From JAFKFI01 sp963795435 (lineage in GTDB: Bacteria > Pseudomonadota > Alphaproteobacteria > Acetobacterales > Acetobacteraceae): 64,000 nucleotides of DNA. Under the pieces are notes generated by a model. That model made no database searches. It was not told the DNA's origin and saw nothing but the letters and a program-made list of their open reading frames with translations. The translations under genes and the position numbers were made by a program. Position 1 is the stretch's first letter. Each line of letters begins with the position of its first letter. The stretch lies in contig CAWCHV010000007.1 of assembly GCA_963795435.1 (NCBI GenBank), positions 1,426,001 to 1,490,000 of the forward strand. Reading direction: 5' to 3'. This document shows, piece after piece, positions 46,117 through 56,031 of this stretch.

Positions 46117-48420
46117 GCGCGCGCCGCCCCCGAGCTGACCCTGCCGGCCGCCGAACTGGCCCTGGCGCGAGGCGCCGAAGTCGCGCGCCTGGCGGTCCCG
46201 GTCGAGTTGCCCGAATTGCCCGCCCGTGGCGCCGAGCGCCGCCGGCTGGGTGCGCGCCTGGCCGGACTGCCGGTTGCCGGACGCGGCGGGCTTCTGCGCC
46301 TGGTTCCAGGATCCGTTGTCCCATTTCGACCAGCCGCTGTCGGTGTGCTTGTAGACGTTGCCGTCCGCACCGGCATAGACGTTGCCGCTCGGGCCGCGCG
46401 CGACGGCGGCGTTGTTGCCGCCGCGCCCGTGCACACCGGCCGCCGCTGCGCCGGTGCTCGACGAGATCGCCCCGGCCGACCCGCGCGCGTTGCTGGCGCT
46501 CTCGGTATGGACGGTCTGGTTCGGCCCAGTGGCGACACTCGATCCCCAGCGCCCGTAGGCGTTGGCGGTCTGCGTCGTGCTGCCGGCGAGGCCATAGCGC
46601 GGATTGTCGAAATTGGCGTGCGCGGTACCGCCGTTCGGCCCCCAGGCGGCGCTGCCGTGCGAGTAGGTTCCGGTGCTCGGGTTATAGGCGGACCACGCCC
46701 CGGCCCCGCCATTGGGGCCATACACCGCCCCACCCCGCGCGTAACCGCCAGTCGTAGGATTGTAGTAGGCGCCGCCCTTCGCGGCACCTCCATACGGCCC
46801 ATACACCGCGCCGCCGCGCGCCCAGGCGCCGTTGGCGGGATTGTAGTAGATCCCGCCCGCGTATGAGTAGGGATACGGCAGATAGGCCGGCACCCGGCCC
46901 GGCACCACCACCGGCGGATAGTAATAGCCCGTCCCGTAGGCCAGCACGCCGGCGGTGATGAAGCCCATCGCGTAGCCGGCAGTATAGCCGAAGGTGACGG
47001 TCTCGGGCGTCGACCCGTAGACCTTTACGTATGTTACGTTATAGACTGGCGAGCTTGGCGGAATCGCGTAGATCGCCGCCGGAACGCTGTCGGCCAGCGC
47101 CCACGGCCCGGTCGGCGACGCGCCGACGAACCAGGCGCCCTGGAAGACCACGTAGTATTTGCCGCCGACCTCCAGCACCTGCTCCGGGGTGTTCACCGCA
47201 TAGGCGACACTGGTTCCGGGGATCGGCTTGAAGTCGGGCTCGCCGACATAGGCGACGGTGAGCTTCGCCGCGTCGCGCTTGAGCGTCGCCTGATGCGGGA
47301 TCTGCGCCTCGATCAGGGCTTGCTGCGCCTGCGCGGTACCGGGAACCGAGGCGAGCACGCCGCCCGCGTTGCTGTTCGGCGGGATCATCGCGAAATCGGG
47401 CGGCAGGTCAGGCGTGGCGAAGGTCCACGGTCCGTCGAGCCCGGTCGAGGCGAACCAGCGGCCGGAGACGAGATAGTAGAAGCGGCCGGTATTGGTATCG
47501 AGGAACAGCGTGGCATTGCTGTTCTTCATCTGCTGCAGCGCGGTCCCCGGCACCGGCGCGAAGGCTGGCGGGCCGGTGGTGACGATGATCTCGGCGGGCT
47601 TGGTGCTGACGAAGACCGTCGGTGCGTCCGCCGGCTTGATCGGGCGCGCCGGAATGCTCTTGCGGACCGCCGCGAAATTCGGATTGTTCGGGATGTCACC
47701 AAACACCGCGGGCAATCTGTCGACCGGCTTGTACGGCCCCTTCGCCGCCGGGCCCGCGAACCACGCGCCGTTGTTCAGCAGGTACCAGGTGCCGCTGCCG
47801 GCCGCGTCGAAGAATACGTCCCAGTTGGTGTTGACCGCGAATTCGAGGCCGATGCTATCCACCGGCGCCAGCACCGGGTCGCCGTCAAACACAACCAGGC
47901 TGGCCGGCCGCGCGCTGTGAAAAATCTCCGGCGGGTCGTTGTTCAGCGCGACCGGCGCGGGCTGCGCCGTGTCGTTGAGGCTCAGCACGATGGCGTCGAG
48001 CGGCACCTGCTTGGCAGCGATCCCGCCGAGGGCCGTCTTGATCCGCTCGTCGAGCTGCACCGCCTGGCCGGTGTCGAGCGAGGGGAAGTGCGAGGCGACG
48101 AGCTTCGGGTCGGTCAGCGTGACCTGGCGCGTCGCCATGTCGGTCTGCGTCGCGAACGCCACCTCGACCGTGCCGAGGATCGGCGTCTTGCTGCCGGGCC
48201 GGGTGATCGACATCGCCGCACGGGTGATGAGCGTGCCGTGGTCGGGCCAGGATATCGCCTGCGGTTGGTAGACCTCCACGGTGGCGCCGTTCTCGGTCAG
48301 CATGTGCGGCCACGAAGCCGCCGGTGCAGCGGCCTGCTGTGCGTGGAGCGCGGGCGCGGCCCCGAGCACCAGCGATGCCGCGAGCAAAGCGGCGGTCAGC
48401 AGTTTCCTCGAAACGCTCAT
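46093..48420 (-). CDS. Large repetitive secreted protein
   Basis: 775 residues. A signal peptide ends about residue 29 (SLVLGAAPALHAQQ). Residues up to about 460 hold three or more related modules, each with a Tyr/Trp core such as YYLLNNGAWFAG, FYYLVSGRWFAS and YYVVFQGAWFVG. A hydrophobic stretch near 480-505 is followed by a Gly/Tyr/Asn-rich tail made of degenerate repeats (ARGGAVYGPYGG, ARGGAVYGPNGG, GSAAWGPNGG). Similar proteins are annotated in alphaproteobacteria as carbohydrate-binding family V/XII (from memory). I do not know its function; surface or matrix attachment is a guess. Confidence 0.8.
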   Translation of the reverse strand: MSVSRKLLTAALLAASLVLGAAPALHAQQAAAPAASWPHMLTENGATVEVYQPQAISWPDHGTLITRAAMSITRPGSKTPILGTVEVAFATQTDMATRQVTLTDPKLVASHFPSLDTGQAVQLDERIKTALGGIAAKQVPLDAIVLSLNDTAQPAPVALNNDPPEIFHSARPASLVVFDGDPVLAPVDSIGLEFAVNTNWDVFFDAAGSGTWYLLNNGAWFAGPAAKGPYKPVDRLPAVFGDIPNNPNFAAVRKSIPARPIKPADAPTVFVSTKPAEIIVTTGPPAFAPVPGTALQQMKNSNATLFLDTNTGRFYYLVSGRWFASTGLDGPWTFATPDLPPDFAMIPPNSNAGGVLASVPGTAQAQQALIEAQIPHQATLKRDAAKLTVAYVGEPDFKPIPGTSVAYAVNTPEQVLEVGGKYYVVFQGAWFVGASPTGPWALADSVPAAIYAIPPSSPVYNVTYVKVYGSTPETVTFGYTAGYAMGFITAGVLAYGTGYYYPPVVVPGRVPAYLPYPYSYAGGIYYNPANGAWARGGAVYGPYGGAAKGGAYYNPTTGGYARGGAVYGPNGGAGAWSAYNPSTGTYSHGSAAWGPNGGTAHANFDNPRYGLAGSTTQTANAYGRWGSSVATGPNQTVHTESASNARGSAGAISSSTGAAAAGVHGRGGNNAAVARGPSGNVYAGADGNVYKHTDSGWSKWDNGSWNQAQKPAASGNRQSGQARTQPAALGATGGQFGQLDRDRQARDFGASRQGQFGGRQGQLGGGARSGERRFR

Positions 48421-48433
48421 CGCACCCTCGTCG

Positions 48434-48910
48434 CTATCGCGCTTGCCGCATGGCGCTCATCGCCCGCTGGCAGCCGGGCGACAACGAGGCCTCGTGCTCG
48501 GCGAGGCAGGACATCGCGCGCCCGCCGCCCGGCCGGATGCCACGGCAATGCTCACGGTAATCCATGCCGCAGGCCTCGCGCACCTGGGCGGCTTTCTCCC
48601 GCGCCGCCCCCGGTTCGCGCGCGGCCTGCGACGGGGCCGCCGAGGGTGCCGGCTTCGCAGCGGCACCGCCGCCGACGGCCGCGACCGCGTGCTGACACGC
48701 CGGCGACAGGCTGGCGGCGTTCTGCTGCAAGCAGGCGAGCGCCTCCTTCCCGCCGGTCGGCACGTCGGCGCAGTGCGATTGGTAGTCCGCGCGGCAGGAT
48801 TGGCGGATCGCGTCGGTCTGCGCCTTGCTCGGCTATTGCGCCGCCGCCGTTGCCGCGCCTCCGGCAAGCAGCAGCAGCGCCACCAGGAAATATCTCGTCG
48901 GTCTACCCAT
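48434..48910 (-). pseudogene. Cys-rich repeat secreted protein interrupted by an in-frame TAG
   Basis: Reading from ATG 48910 gives a good signal peptide (YFLVALLLLAGGAATAAAQ), then TAG at 48833-48835 exactly where cleavage would occur, then in the same frame AQTDAIRQSCRADYQSHCAD and two further Cys-rich units (CLQQNAASLSPACQ, CLAEHEASLSPGC). CAG to TAG would explain it. A GTG at 48763 could restart translation, but without a signal peptide. Small Cys-rich repeat proteins of this kind occur in many alphaproteobacteria without known function. Confidence 0.78.
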
Positions 48911-48933
48911 CACGCCAACTCCCTCACCCACGT

Positions 48934-49698
48934 TCAACGGACGGGCGCAATCCAGCCCTGCGAGGCGAAATACTGCGCGATGCGCGGCGCGAGCCCCTCG
49001 GCGATCTTGCGCGCGAGATCCTCCGGCGAGGAGGCCCGCCGCTCCGAGACGCCGTGCAGCCCGGCGCTCGCGGCCGCCGAAGCGGCGATCCCGGAGCCGG
49101 CGGCAGCGCCCGCCCCCATCGTCTCGGCGGCACCCGGCGCGTGGCCGCTATCCGCGCTGCTCTCGAAGCCCTCCAGCAATCGCGGCGCGGCGCCACCCTC
49201 GCGGTAGAACAACTGCGCGTCGGCCGTAATGCTGCTGCGGCCGGCGCCGAGCCCGATCAGGGTTCGCCTCGTCTTGTTTCCCTCGTCGACCGAGACGACC
49301 TGCCCCTCGATGAGCACCGTATTGCCGCGCTCCGGCCCGACTTGACCCACGATACGCTCGGCCGGGATGCCGGCTTGGCGAAGTTGGGCCACCAAGGTCT
49401 CGCTCAACGTCGCGTTCGCCTGGCGCGCGACCTGGAGCTGCTGCGCGCTCAGCGGCTGGTCGCTCGTCGCCTGCGTCAGGCGTGCCCGAATGCCCTGGTC
49501 GAGACGCACGTCCTGCGGCGTGATCGCGAAATCCCGCACCAGCACCCGCTCCGGTCGCGGCAGCGCCGGTCCGCTGTAGTCGCGGGTCGCCGCGACTCGC
49601 GCGGGGTTGCAGCCCGCCAGCGCCAGCAACAGCAACAGCAACAGCGCGCTCAACGGAACAGCGCGCATAGGGCTCGGTGGCCTCAGGCTGGTTTGCAT
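48934..49698 (-). CDS. DUF4410-type lipoprotein
   Basis: 254 residues from ATG 49698. ATG 49668 is an alternative closer to the lipobox. The signal is hydrophobic (PLSALLLLLLLALAGC), and the Cys is the lipidation site. The domain has RVLVRDFAITPQDVRLDQGI, TLIGLGAGRSSITADAQLFY and an Ala/Gly-rich stretch (ETMGAGAAAGSGIAASAAAS). DUF4410 lipoproteins resemble proteins that track outer-membrane machinery, but their role is unknown. It lies between the Cys-rich gene and the Pro-rich gene, 19 bases after the latter. Confidence 0.8.
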   Translation of the reverse strand: MQTSLRPPSPMRAVPLSALLLLLLLALAGCNPARVAATRDYSGPALPRPERVLVRDFAITPQDVRLDQGIRARLTQATSDQPLSAQQLQVARQANATLSETLVAQLRQAGIPAERIVGQVGPERGNTVLIEGQVVSVDEGNKTRRTLIGLGAGRSSITADAQLFYREGGAAPRLLEGFESSADSGHAPGAAETMGAGAAAGSGIAASAAASAGLHGVSERRASSPEDLARKIAEGLAPRIAQYFASQGWIAPVR

Positions 49699-49717
49699 GT
49701 TCGGGTCCGGATCGGGT

Positions 49718-50116
49718 TCAGCGGGGCGGCGTGGGCACCGTTGTGACGGTGCCGTCCGGGTTGATGATCGTGCTGGTGCCGTTGCCGTTCGGCACCATGA
49801 TCGCCTTGCCGGCCGGGCGCTCGGACGGGATCGCTTGCGGGTAGGCCTCCTGGCGGAAGGTCGGCAGGGTGGTGGCGGGCGGATGGGGCAACGCGGATTC
49901 CGGACCAAGGTCGCGGCCGCGCATCGTCGGCAATTGCGCGCTCGGCGGCACCGGCGGCGGCGCCTCGGCGCCGAGCGGCGGATGCGATCGGTAGCTCGGC
50001 AGGGTGGTGGCGGGCGGCATCTTCGCCGGCGGCTCGGGCGGCAGGGGGAAACTCGACTGCGCGAGCGATGCCGAACTGCACAGCGAGCCCGCGAGGATGA
50101 GAGCGCGGGCGCTCAC
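49718..50116 (-). CDS. Pro-rich secreted protein of unknown function
   Basis: 132 residues from GTG 50116, whose first four bases overlap the RND pump stop (GTGA). A signal peptide (LILAGSLCSSASLAQ) precedes a Pro-rich chain with a repeated phrase: PPATTLPSYRSHPPLG and PPATTLPTFRQEAYP. The end is STIINPDGTVTTVPTPPR. I recognise no family. Its tight overlap with the pump gene and closeness to the DUF4410 lipoprotein suggest one envelope operon. Confidence 0.7.
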   Translation of the reverse strand: MSARALILAGSLCSSASLAQSSFPLPPEPPAKMPPATTLPSYRSHPPLGAEAPPPVPPSAQLPTMRGRDLGPESALPHPPATTLPTFRQEAYPQAIPSERPAGKAIMVPNGNGTSTIINPDGTVTTVPTPPR

Positions 50117-53100
50117 TGCGCCGGCCGCGGCGCGGAAGCGACGGCCTTGCGCGCCTTGCGCCGCTCCTCGAAGCCTTGCAGCACGACGAAGAACGAGGGG
50201 ACGGCCAGCACCGTGAGGCAGGTCGAGGCGATCATGCCGCTGAACACGGAGAGACCGAGCGACACGCGCGCTGCCGCACCCGCGCCGGTCGCCAACACCA
50301 GCGGCACGACGCTGAAGATGAAGGCGAAGGAGGTCATGAGGATCGGCCGGAACCGCGTGCGCGACGCCTCGACAGCGGATTGCAGGATCGGATGGCCGTC
50401 GATCAGCCGGTGCTCGCGCGCGACCTCCACGATCAGGATGCCGTTCTTCGCCGACAGCGCGATCAGCAGCATCAGCCCGATCTGCGTGTAGAGGTTGTTG
50501 GCGAGCCCGAGCCCGCCGAGCGCGAGCGCCGGCCCGACCAGCGCGAGCGGCACGGCGAGGATCACCGCAAGGGGCAGGATCCAGCTCTCGTACTGGCCGG
50601 CGAGGCAGAGATAGACCAGCAGCACGGCGAGGCCGAAGGCGTAGTAGATCTGATTGCCGACCACCAGCTCCTGGTACGACATCCCGGTCCACGATGCGCC
50701 CGTGCCGGGCGGCAGGGTCTGGGCGGTGATCTGGTCCATCAAACCCATCGCCTGCCCCGAGCTGAACCCCGGCGCGGGTGCGCCGATCACGTTCGACGCG
50801 AGATAGAGATTATACAGCGTGATGAGCGACGGGCCGATGACGGGCTCGATCGTGGCGAGCGAGCCGATCGGCACCATGTTGCCGTCCTGGCTCTTCACGT
50901 AAAGCTTCAGGATCTCCTCGGGATGCAGCCGGTAGGGCGAATCGGCCTGCACATAGACCTGCAAGGCCAGACCGAACCGGTTGAACTGGTTGACATAGCT
51001 CGATCCGAGATACGAGCTCAGGGTCGAGAACACGTCGCCCACCGAGACGCGCAGGCTCTCGGCCTTGGTGCGGTCGACGATGAGCCGCACCTGCGGCACG
51101 TCGGCGCGGAACGTGGTGAGGACGTGCTGCAGCGCCGACTGGCTGTTCGCCTCCTCCACCACCGCCTGCGTGGCGCGCCCCAGGCTGTCGTAGTCGAAGC
51201 TGCCGTCGCGCTGCTCGATCATCAGGGCGAAGCCGCCGGAATTGCCGATGCCCTGGATCGGCGGCGGCACGATCACGAAGCCCGTCCCGTCCGGCAGATT
51301 GCCGAGCTCGCCCTGGATGTGCTCGAGGATCGAGCGCAGATCCTCGCCCTTGACCTTACCGCGCTCGCCCCAGTCCTTGAGGATGACGTAGTTCACGCCC
51401 GCGTTGGCGAGGGTGGCGCTGTTGTCGAGCACCGAGATGCCGGCGATCGTCACCACCTCCGCGACGCCCGGCGTATCGAGCGCGATTTTTGTGGCGCGCT
51501 GCATGGCCGCCTCGGTGCGCTCGAGCGAGGCGCCGTCGGGCAGCTGCACGGCCAACATGGCGTAGCCCTGGTCCTCGTTCGGGATGAACGCGCTCGGCAG
51601 CCGCGCGATGCCCCAGAAGCCGAGCCCGGCCACGATGAGCGCGACGACCACCGTGAGGCCGGCGCGCCCCACCGTCCAACCGACGAGCCGCGCGTAGCCC
51701 CGCTCCATCGGATCGTAGCAGCGGTTGAAGAAGCGGTAGAAGAAGTTGCGCTTCTCCGGCGGCACGGCCGGCCTGAGCCAGAGCGCGCACTGCGTCGGCT
51801 TCAAGGTCGCCGCGTTGATCGCGCTGATGAGCGCGGTCGCCGCGATCACCAGCGCGAACTGGGCGAACATCCGGCCCGTGAGCCCAGGGATGAAGGCCGC
51901 CGGGATGAACACCGACATCAGCACCAGCGTGATGCCGATGATCGGCCCGAACAGCTCGCCCATCGCCTTGATTGCGGCGTCGTGGCCGGTCATGCCGCGC
52001 TCGATGTAGCGATCGACCCCTTCGACGATGACGATCGCGTCGTCGACCACGATGCCGATGGCGAGCACGATGCCGAACAGCGTCGAGATGTTGATGGTAA
52101 AGCCGAGCGCCGCCATCGCCGCAAAGGCCCCGATGATCGTCACCGGCACGGTGGTCGCGGGCACCAAGGTCGCGCGCAGGTTCTGCAGGAACACCAGGAT
52201 GACGATGAGCACGAGCACGGCGGCCTCGCCGAGCGTCACCCAAACCTCGTGGATCGACGCCTTGACGAAGCCCGTAGTGTCGAACGGGACGGCGTAGACG
52301 AGGCCCTGGGGGAAGGCGCGACCGAGCTCGGCCATCTTGGCCTTCACCCGGTTCGCGACGTCGAGCGCGTTGGCATCCGGCGTCTGGAAGATCGCGATGC
52401 CGGCCGCGGGCTTGCCGTTCACGTTGCAGATCTGGGAGTAGGTCTGCGCGCCGAGTTCGACGCGCGCGACATCCCTGAGCCGCACGAGCCGCCCGCCCTG
52501 CCCGCTCTGCGCCTTGATGACGATGTTGCCGAACTGCGCCGGGTCGGCGAGCCGTCCCTCCACGTTCACGGTATATTGGAAATCCTGCCCCGCCGGCGCG
52601 GGTGGAACGCCGGTCTGGCCGGAGGCGACCTGCTGGCTCTGCTGCTTGACCGCGTCGATGACGTCCTGCGGCGTCAACCCGTAAGTATAGAGCTTGTTCG
52701 GATCCATCCAGATCCGCATGGCGTACTCGCCGACGCCGAACACGACGACATTGCCGACCCCCGGCAGCCGGGAGAGCTCGTTCACCAGGTTGATGCTGGC
52801 GTAGTTGCTCATGAAAAGGCTGTCGAATTTTGCCTCGGGCGAGGTGAGCGTCACGATCTGGAGAATCGCGGTGGATTTCTTCTGCACCACCACGCCCTGC
52901 GCCTGCACCGCCTGGGGCAGCGAGGCGAGCGCGGCCGAGACGCGGTTCTGCACCAGCACTTGGGCGAAATCGAGGTTGGTGCCGATGTCGAACGTGACCG
53001 TGAGCGTGTAGGTACCGTCGCTGGCACTGGTCGACTGCATGTAGATCATGTGCTCGACGCCGTTGACCTGCAGCTCGATCGGCAGGGCGACGGTGTCGAT

Positions 53101-53274
53101 CACGGTCTGGGCGCTGGCGCCGGGGTAGCGTGTCGTCACCGAGACGGTCGGCGGCACCACGTTCGGGTATTGCGCGATCGGCAGGTCGATCACCGCGACG
53201 ATCCCGATCAGCACGATGACGATGGCCAGCACGTTCGAGAGGACGGGCCGCTCGATGAAGAACTTCGACATCAT
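50113..53274 (-). CDS. RND efflux pump, inner-membrane permease (HAE1/AcrB type)
   Basis: 1053 residues, the usual length. It opens MMSKFFIERPVLSNVLAIVI. Helix 4 carries the proton-relay pair in GIVVDDAIVIVEGVDR. The periplasmic loops and twelve membrane segments follow the AcrB plan; the second half has GLANNLYTQIGLMLLIALSA and SAKNGILIVEVAREHRLIDG. It would export drugs, solvents or metabolites with a membrane-fusion protein and an outer-membrane factor. The adaptor gene 19 bases upstream is frameshifted and no outer-membrane factor is near. Confidence 0.95.
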   Translation of the reverse strand: MMSKFFIERPVLSNVLAIVIVLIGIVAVIDLPIAQYPNVVPPTVSVTTRYPGASAQTVIDTVALPIELQVNGVEHMIYMQSTSASDGTYTLTVTFDIGTNLDFAQVLVQNRVSAALASLPQAVQAQGVVVQKKSTAILQIVTLTSPEAKFDSLFMSNYASINLVNELSRLPGVGNVVVFGVGEYAMRIWMDPNKLYTYGLTPQDVIDAVKQQSQQVASGQTGVPPAPAGQDFQYTVNVEGRLADPAQFGNIVIKAQSGQGGRLVRLRDVARVELGAQTYSQICNVNGKPAAGIAIFQTPDANALDVANRVKAKMAELGRAFPQGLVYAVPFDTTGFVKASIHEVWVTLGEAAVLVLIVILVFLQNLRATLVPATTVPVTIIGAFAAMAALGFTINISTLFGIVLAIGIVVDDAIVIVEGVDRYIERGMTGHDAAIKAMGELFGPIIGITLVLMSVFIPAAFIPGLTGRMFAQFALVIAATALISAINAATLKPTQCALWLRPAVPPEKRNFFYRFFNRCYDPMERGYARLVGWTVGRAGLTVVVALIVAGLGFWGIARLPSAFIPNEDQGYAMLAVQLPDGASLERTEAAMQRATKIALDTPGVAEVVTIAGISVLDNSATLANAGVNYVILKDWGERGKVKGEDLRSILEHIQGELGNLPDGTGFVIVPPPIQGIGNSGGFALMIEQRDGSFDYDSLGRATQAVVEEANSQSALQHVLTTFRADVPQVRLIVDRTKAESLRVSVGDVFSTLSSYLGSSYVNQFNRFGLALQVYVQADSPYRLHPEEILKLYVKSQDGNMVPIGSLATIEPVIGPSLITLYNLYLASNVIGAPAPGFSSGQAMGLMDQITAQTLPPGTGASWTGMSYQELVVGNQIYYAFGLAVLLVYLCLAGQYESWILPLAVILAVPLALVGPALALGGLGLANNLYTQIGLMLLIALSAKNGILIVEVAREHRLIDGHPILQSAVEASRTRFRPILMTSFAFIFSVVPLVLATGAGAAARVSLGLSVFSGMIASTCLTVLAVPSFFVVLQGFEERRKARKAVASAPRPAQ

Positions 53275-53293
53275 GGCCGGGCGCTCCGGGCCG

Positions 53294-54515
53294 TCACTTC
53301 GCGGCGCTGGCGGTCGTGGCCGGGGCGTTTCCCTGAGCGGCCGCCGCGATCGTCGTGTCGGTCGCCGCCACCTTGCGGCCCGGCACCGCGCGCCCGGCTC
53401 CCGTGACGATCACGCGGTCGTCCGGCTTGAGCCCGGACTCGATGACCCGGAGATTGCCGACCACCGCGCCGAGCTTCACGGCGCGCTGCTCCACCTCGTC
53501 CTGGGCATTGACGACCAGCACGTATCGCCCTTCCTGGCTGGAGCCGAGAATGCTGTTCGGCACCAGCAGCGCGGTCGCAGGCTCGTTCGAGAGCGGCACC
53601 CGAACGCGCACGAAGAACCCCGGCAGCAGTGCGCGGTCGTCGTTCTGGAACACGCCGCGCACCAGGATGGTGCCGGTCTGCGAGTTCGAGCTCGGGGGCG
53701 ATGTACTGGATGACGCCCTTGTGCGGGTAGCCCTCCTCGTTCATCAGCCCGATCTCGATCGGAAACTTGCCGAAATCCGCCTGGGTGACGCGCGCGCCGG
53801 CCCGGCTGTCGCGGATGCGCAGCACCTCCTGCTCGCTCACGTTGAAGGTGGCATAGATCGGGTTGAGCTGCACGAGGGTCGCGAGCTTGGTGTTGCCATC
53901 CGCGCCGACCAGCGCGCCGACGGATTGAAGGTGCTGGGTCACCACGCCATCGAACGACGCCGCGACATGGGTGTAGCCGAGGTTGATCGCCGCGATGGTC
54001 ACGCCGGCCTGCGCGTTCGTGACGTCGCCCTGGTCGCTATCCCGCTTGGCGCGTGCCTGATCGAGCGTCGATTGCGCGGTGACGTTCTGGCGCAGCAGCG
54101 TCTGCTGCCGCTCGAACTCGGCTTGCGATTGCACCAGTTTCGCCTGAGCGATGGTCAGCGACGCCTGCGCCTGCTGCAACTGCGCCTGGTACGGCGCTTG
54201 CTCGATCACGAACAGGGTCTCGCCCGCCTTGGCCGCCGCGCCGTCCTGGTAATTGATCGCCGACAGGAAGCCCTTCACCCGGGCGACGAGATCGATCTGA
54301 TTGACCGCGGCGGTGTTGCCGGTGCCCTCGAAATAGGGCGTCACCTTCTGCTGCACTGGATGCGCCACGCTCACCTTGGGTGGCGGCGGCACGGCGAGCT
54401 TGTTCTCGTCCTTGCAGCCGCCGAGCCACGCCGCGACCAGCAATGAAGCTGCGAGCATGGCGGGCCGACTGAGCCGACCAACCGGGCGATCGCGCCCTGG
54501 TCCGCGGTGCCGCAT
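53294..54515 (-). pseudogene. RND pump membrane-fusion protein, frameshifted
   Basis: From ATG 54515 (or 54458) a lipoprotein signal ends AAWLGGC. The adaptor motifs follow: GTGNTAAVNQIDLVARVKGF, the hairpin repeat with QAQASLTIAQAKLVQ, and INLGYTHVAASFDGVVTQHL. After GVIQYIAPEL the frame runs into unrelated residues. The true continuation (NSQTGTILVRGVFQNDDRAL ... LKPDDRVIVTGAGRAVPG) is in the next frame and ends at 53294. One extra base near 53690-53697 explains it. If real, the RND pump beside it has no working adaptor; if an assembly error, the operon is normal. Confidence 0.85.
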
Positions 54516-54650
54516 CGTCTATTACCTGGGACTGGCGGCGGCCGAAATCAGCCCGCGCGCGGTTGAATGCCTTTTGCCGCCGATCACCCTAGCCAGGAGC
54601 GGTTCGATGTTCAAGCAATATGAGAGCGATTGAACTCGGATCGGCATTAG

Positions 54651-55907
54651 TCACGCCGACGGCACTGGGCCGGCCAGCCAACGAACCAAGCGCGGCATGG
54701 TCAGCCCTTGCACGACGATCGAGAACACCACGACGGCGTAGCAGACGGTGAGCAGCGCCTCGCGATAGGGCGTCTCGGGCAGGGTGAGCGCGAGTGCCAC
54801 GGAAATCCCGCCGCGCATCCCCGCCCAGGTGAGAACGGCGATTCCCCTGCCCCGGTCATGCGTGCGGATGCTAAGCACCAGCATCGGCACACTGATGCTG
54901 GCGGCCCGCGCGATCAGCGACAGCGGGATCGACGCGACGATCGCCACGAGCTGCACCCGGTCAACCTCGACGACCAGCATCTGAAAGCCGATCAGCAGGA
55001 ACAGCATGGCATTCAGCAGCTCGTCCACCAGGCCCCAGAAAGCGGCGATGTCGGCGCCCTCCGTGCCGTCGCCGGACGGCCGGCGTTTCTGGTTGCCGAC
55101 CAGCAGCCCCGCCGCGACCACCGCGATCGGGCCGGAGACACCGAGCGTCTGCGCCAGGCGATAGGTGACGAGCACCAGCGCCAGGGAGATCGTGAGCTCG
55201 ACGTTGTAGCTGCGCACCCGGCGTGTCGCCGCGGCGGCGACGAATCCGGTGGCGACCCCGATCAGCCCGCCGCCCGCGCTCTCGACCAGCAGCTGCGCCG
55301 CGACCGCGCCGCGACCCACGACTCCGGTGGCCCCCTGTGCGGCGGACAGCGCCACCAGGAAGATCACCACGCCCACGCCGTCGTTGAACAGGCTTTCGCC
55401 CGAGATCGCCGCCTTGAGCGAGGCCGGCAAGCTCACCCGCCGTAGCACCCCGTCGACCACCACGGCATCAGTCGGAGCCAGGATGGCGCCGAGCACGAAG
55501 CACCATTTCAGCGGCACCGGCTCGGGTCCGGCCTGAAACGCCAGCCAGATCAGCGCGCCGAAGATCAGGGTCGAGAGGATCACCCCGCCGGTCGCGAGGC
55601 GGAGAATGGTCCATTTGTTGGTCTTGAGCTCGTCGAGGCTGACATGCAAGCTGGCGGCGAACAGCAGGAAGGCGAGCGCTCCGTCGAGCAGCACGTGCGG
55701 CAACACGGTGGTCGACAGCGCCTGCCGCGCCATCGCCATCAGGTAGTGATGCGGCAGCAGCGGATCGATCGCCATGAGCGCGAGCGAGAAGCCGAGCGCG
55801 CCGATCAGCAGGCTCACCGGCCCCGGCAGCCCGATCCAGCGATCGTTCACCACGCCGATGATCGCGGCCGCGAACAGCAACAGAGCGCCGAAATCGAAGG
55901 GCGACAC
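54651..55907 (-). CDS. Na+(K+)/H+ antiporter, CPA1/NhaP type
   Basis: 418 residues with about twelve membrane segments. The ion-site motifs are CFVLGAILAPTDAVVVDGVL and AAISGESLFNDGVGVVIFLV, both typical of CPA1. It swaps monovalent cations for protons across the inner membrane. No long C-terminal regulatory tail is present. It is divergent from the PhyH gene with a 124-base gap. Confidence 0.92.
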   Translation of the reverse strand: MSPFDFGALLLFAAAIIGVVNDRWIGLPGPVSLLIGALGFSLALMAIDPLLPHHYLMAMARQALSTTVLPHVLLDGALAFLLFAASLHVSLDELKTNKWTILRLATGGVILSTLIFGALIWLAFQAGPEPVPLKWCFVLGAILAPTDAVVVDGVLRRVSLPASLKAAISGESLFNDGVGVVIFLVALSAAQGATGVVGRGAVAAQLLVESAGGGLIGVATGFVAAAATRRVRSYNVELTISLALVLVTYRLAQTLGVSGPIAVVAAGLLVGNQKRRPSGDGTEGADIAAFWGLVDELLNAMLFLLIGFQMLVVEVDRVQLVAIVASIPLSLIARAASISVPMLVLSIRTHDRGRGIAVLTWAGMRGGISVALALTLPETPYREALLTVCYAVVVFSIVVQGLTMPRLVRWLAGPVPSA

Positions 55908-56031
55908 AAGCGGCTCCCTCTGCCTGGCGACCGGAGTGTAGGTGTCCCCGAGCCGCGCCGCATAGGGTTTGCCGGCCGCGCGCGGCGTGGTTAGCTGCCG
56001 TCAACCGCAAGACGCATCGGAGGACATCGTC

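Noticed and set aside
50176..53406. A 1076-codon open frame on the plus strand opposite the RND permease
   Set aside because: It mirrors the RND gene, carries repetitive Arg/His/Asp sequence and no recognisable domain.
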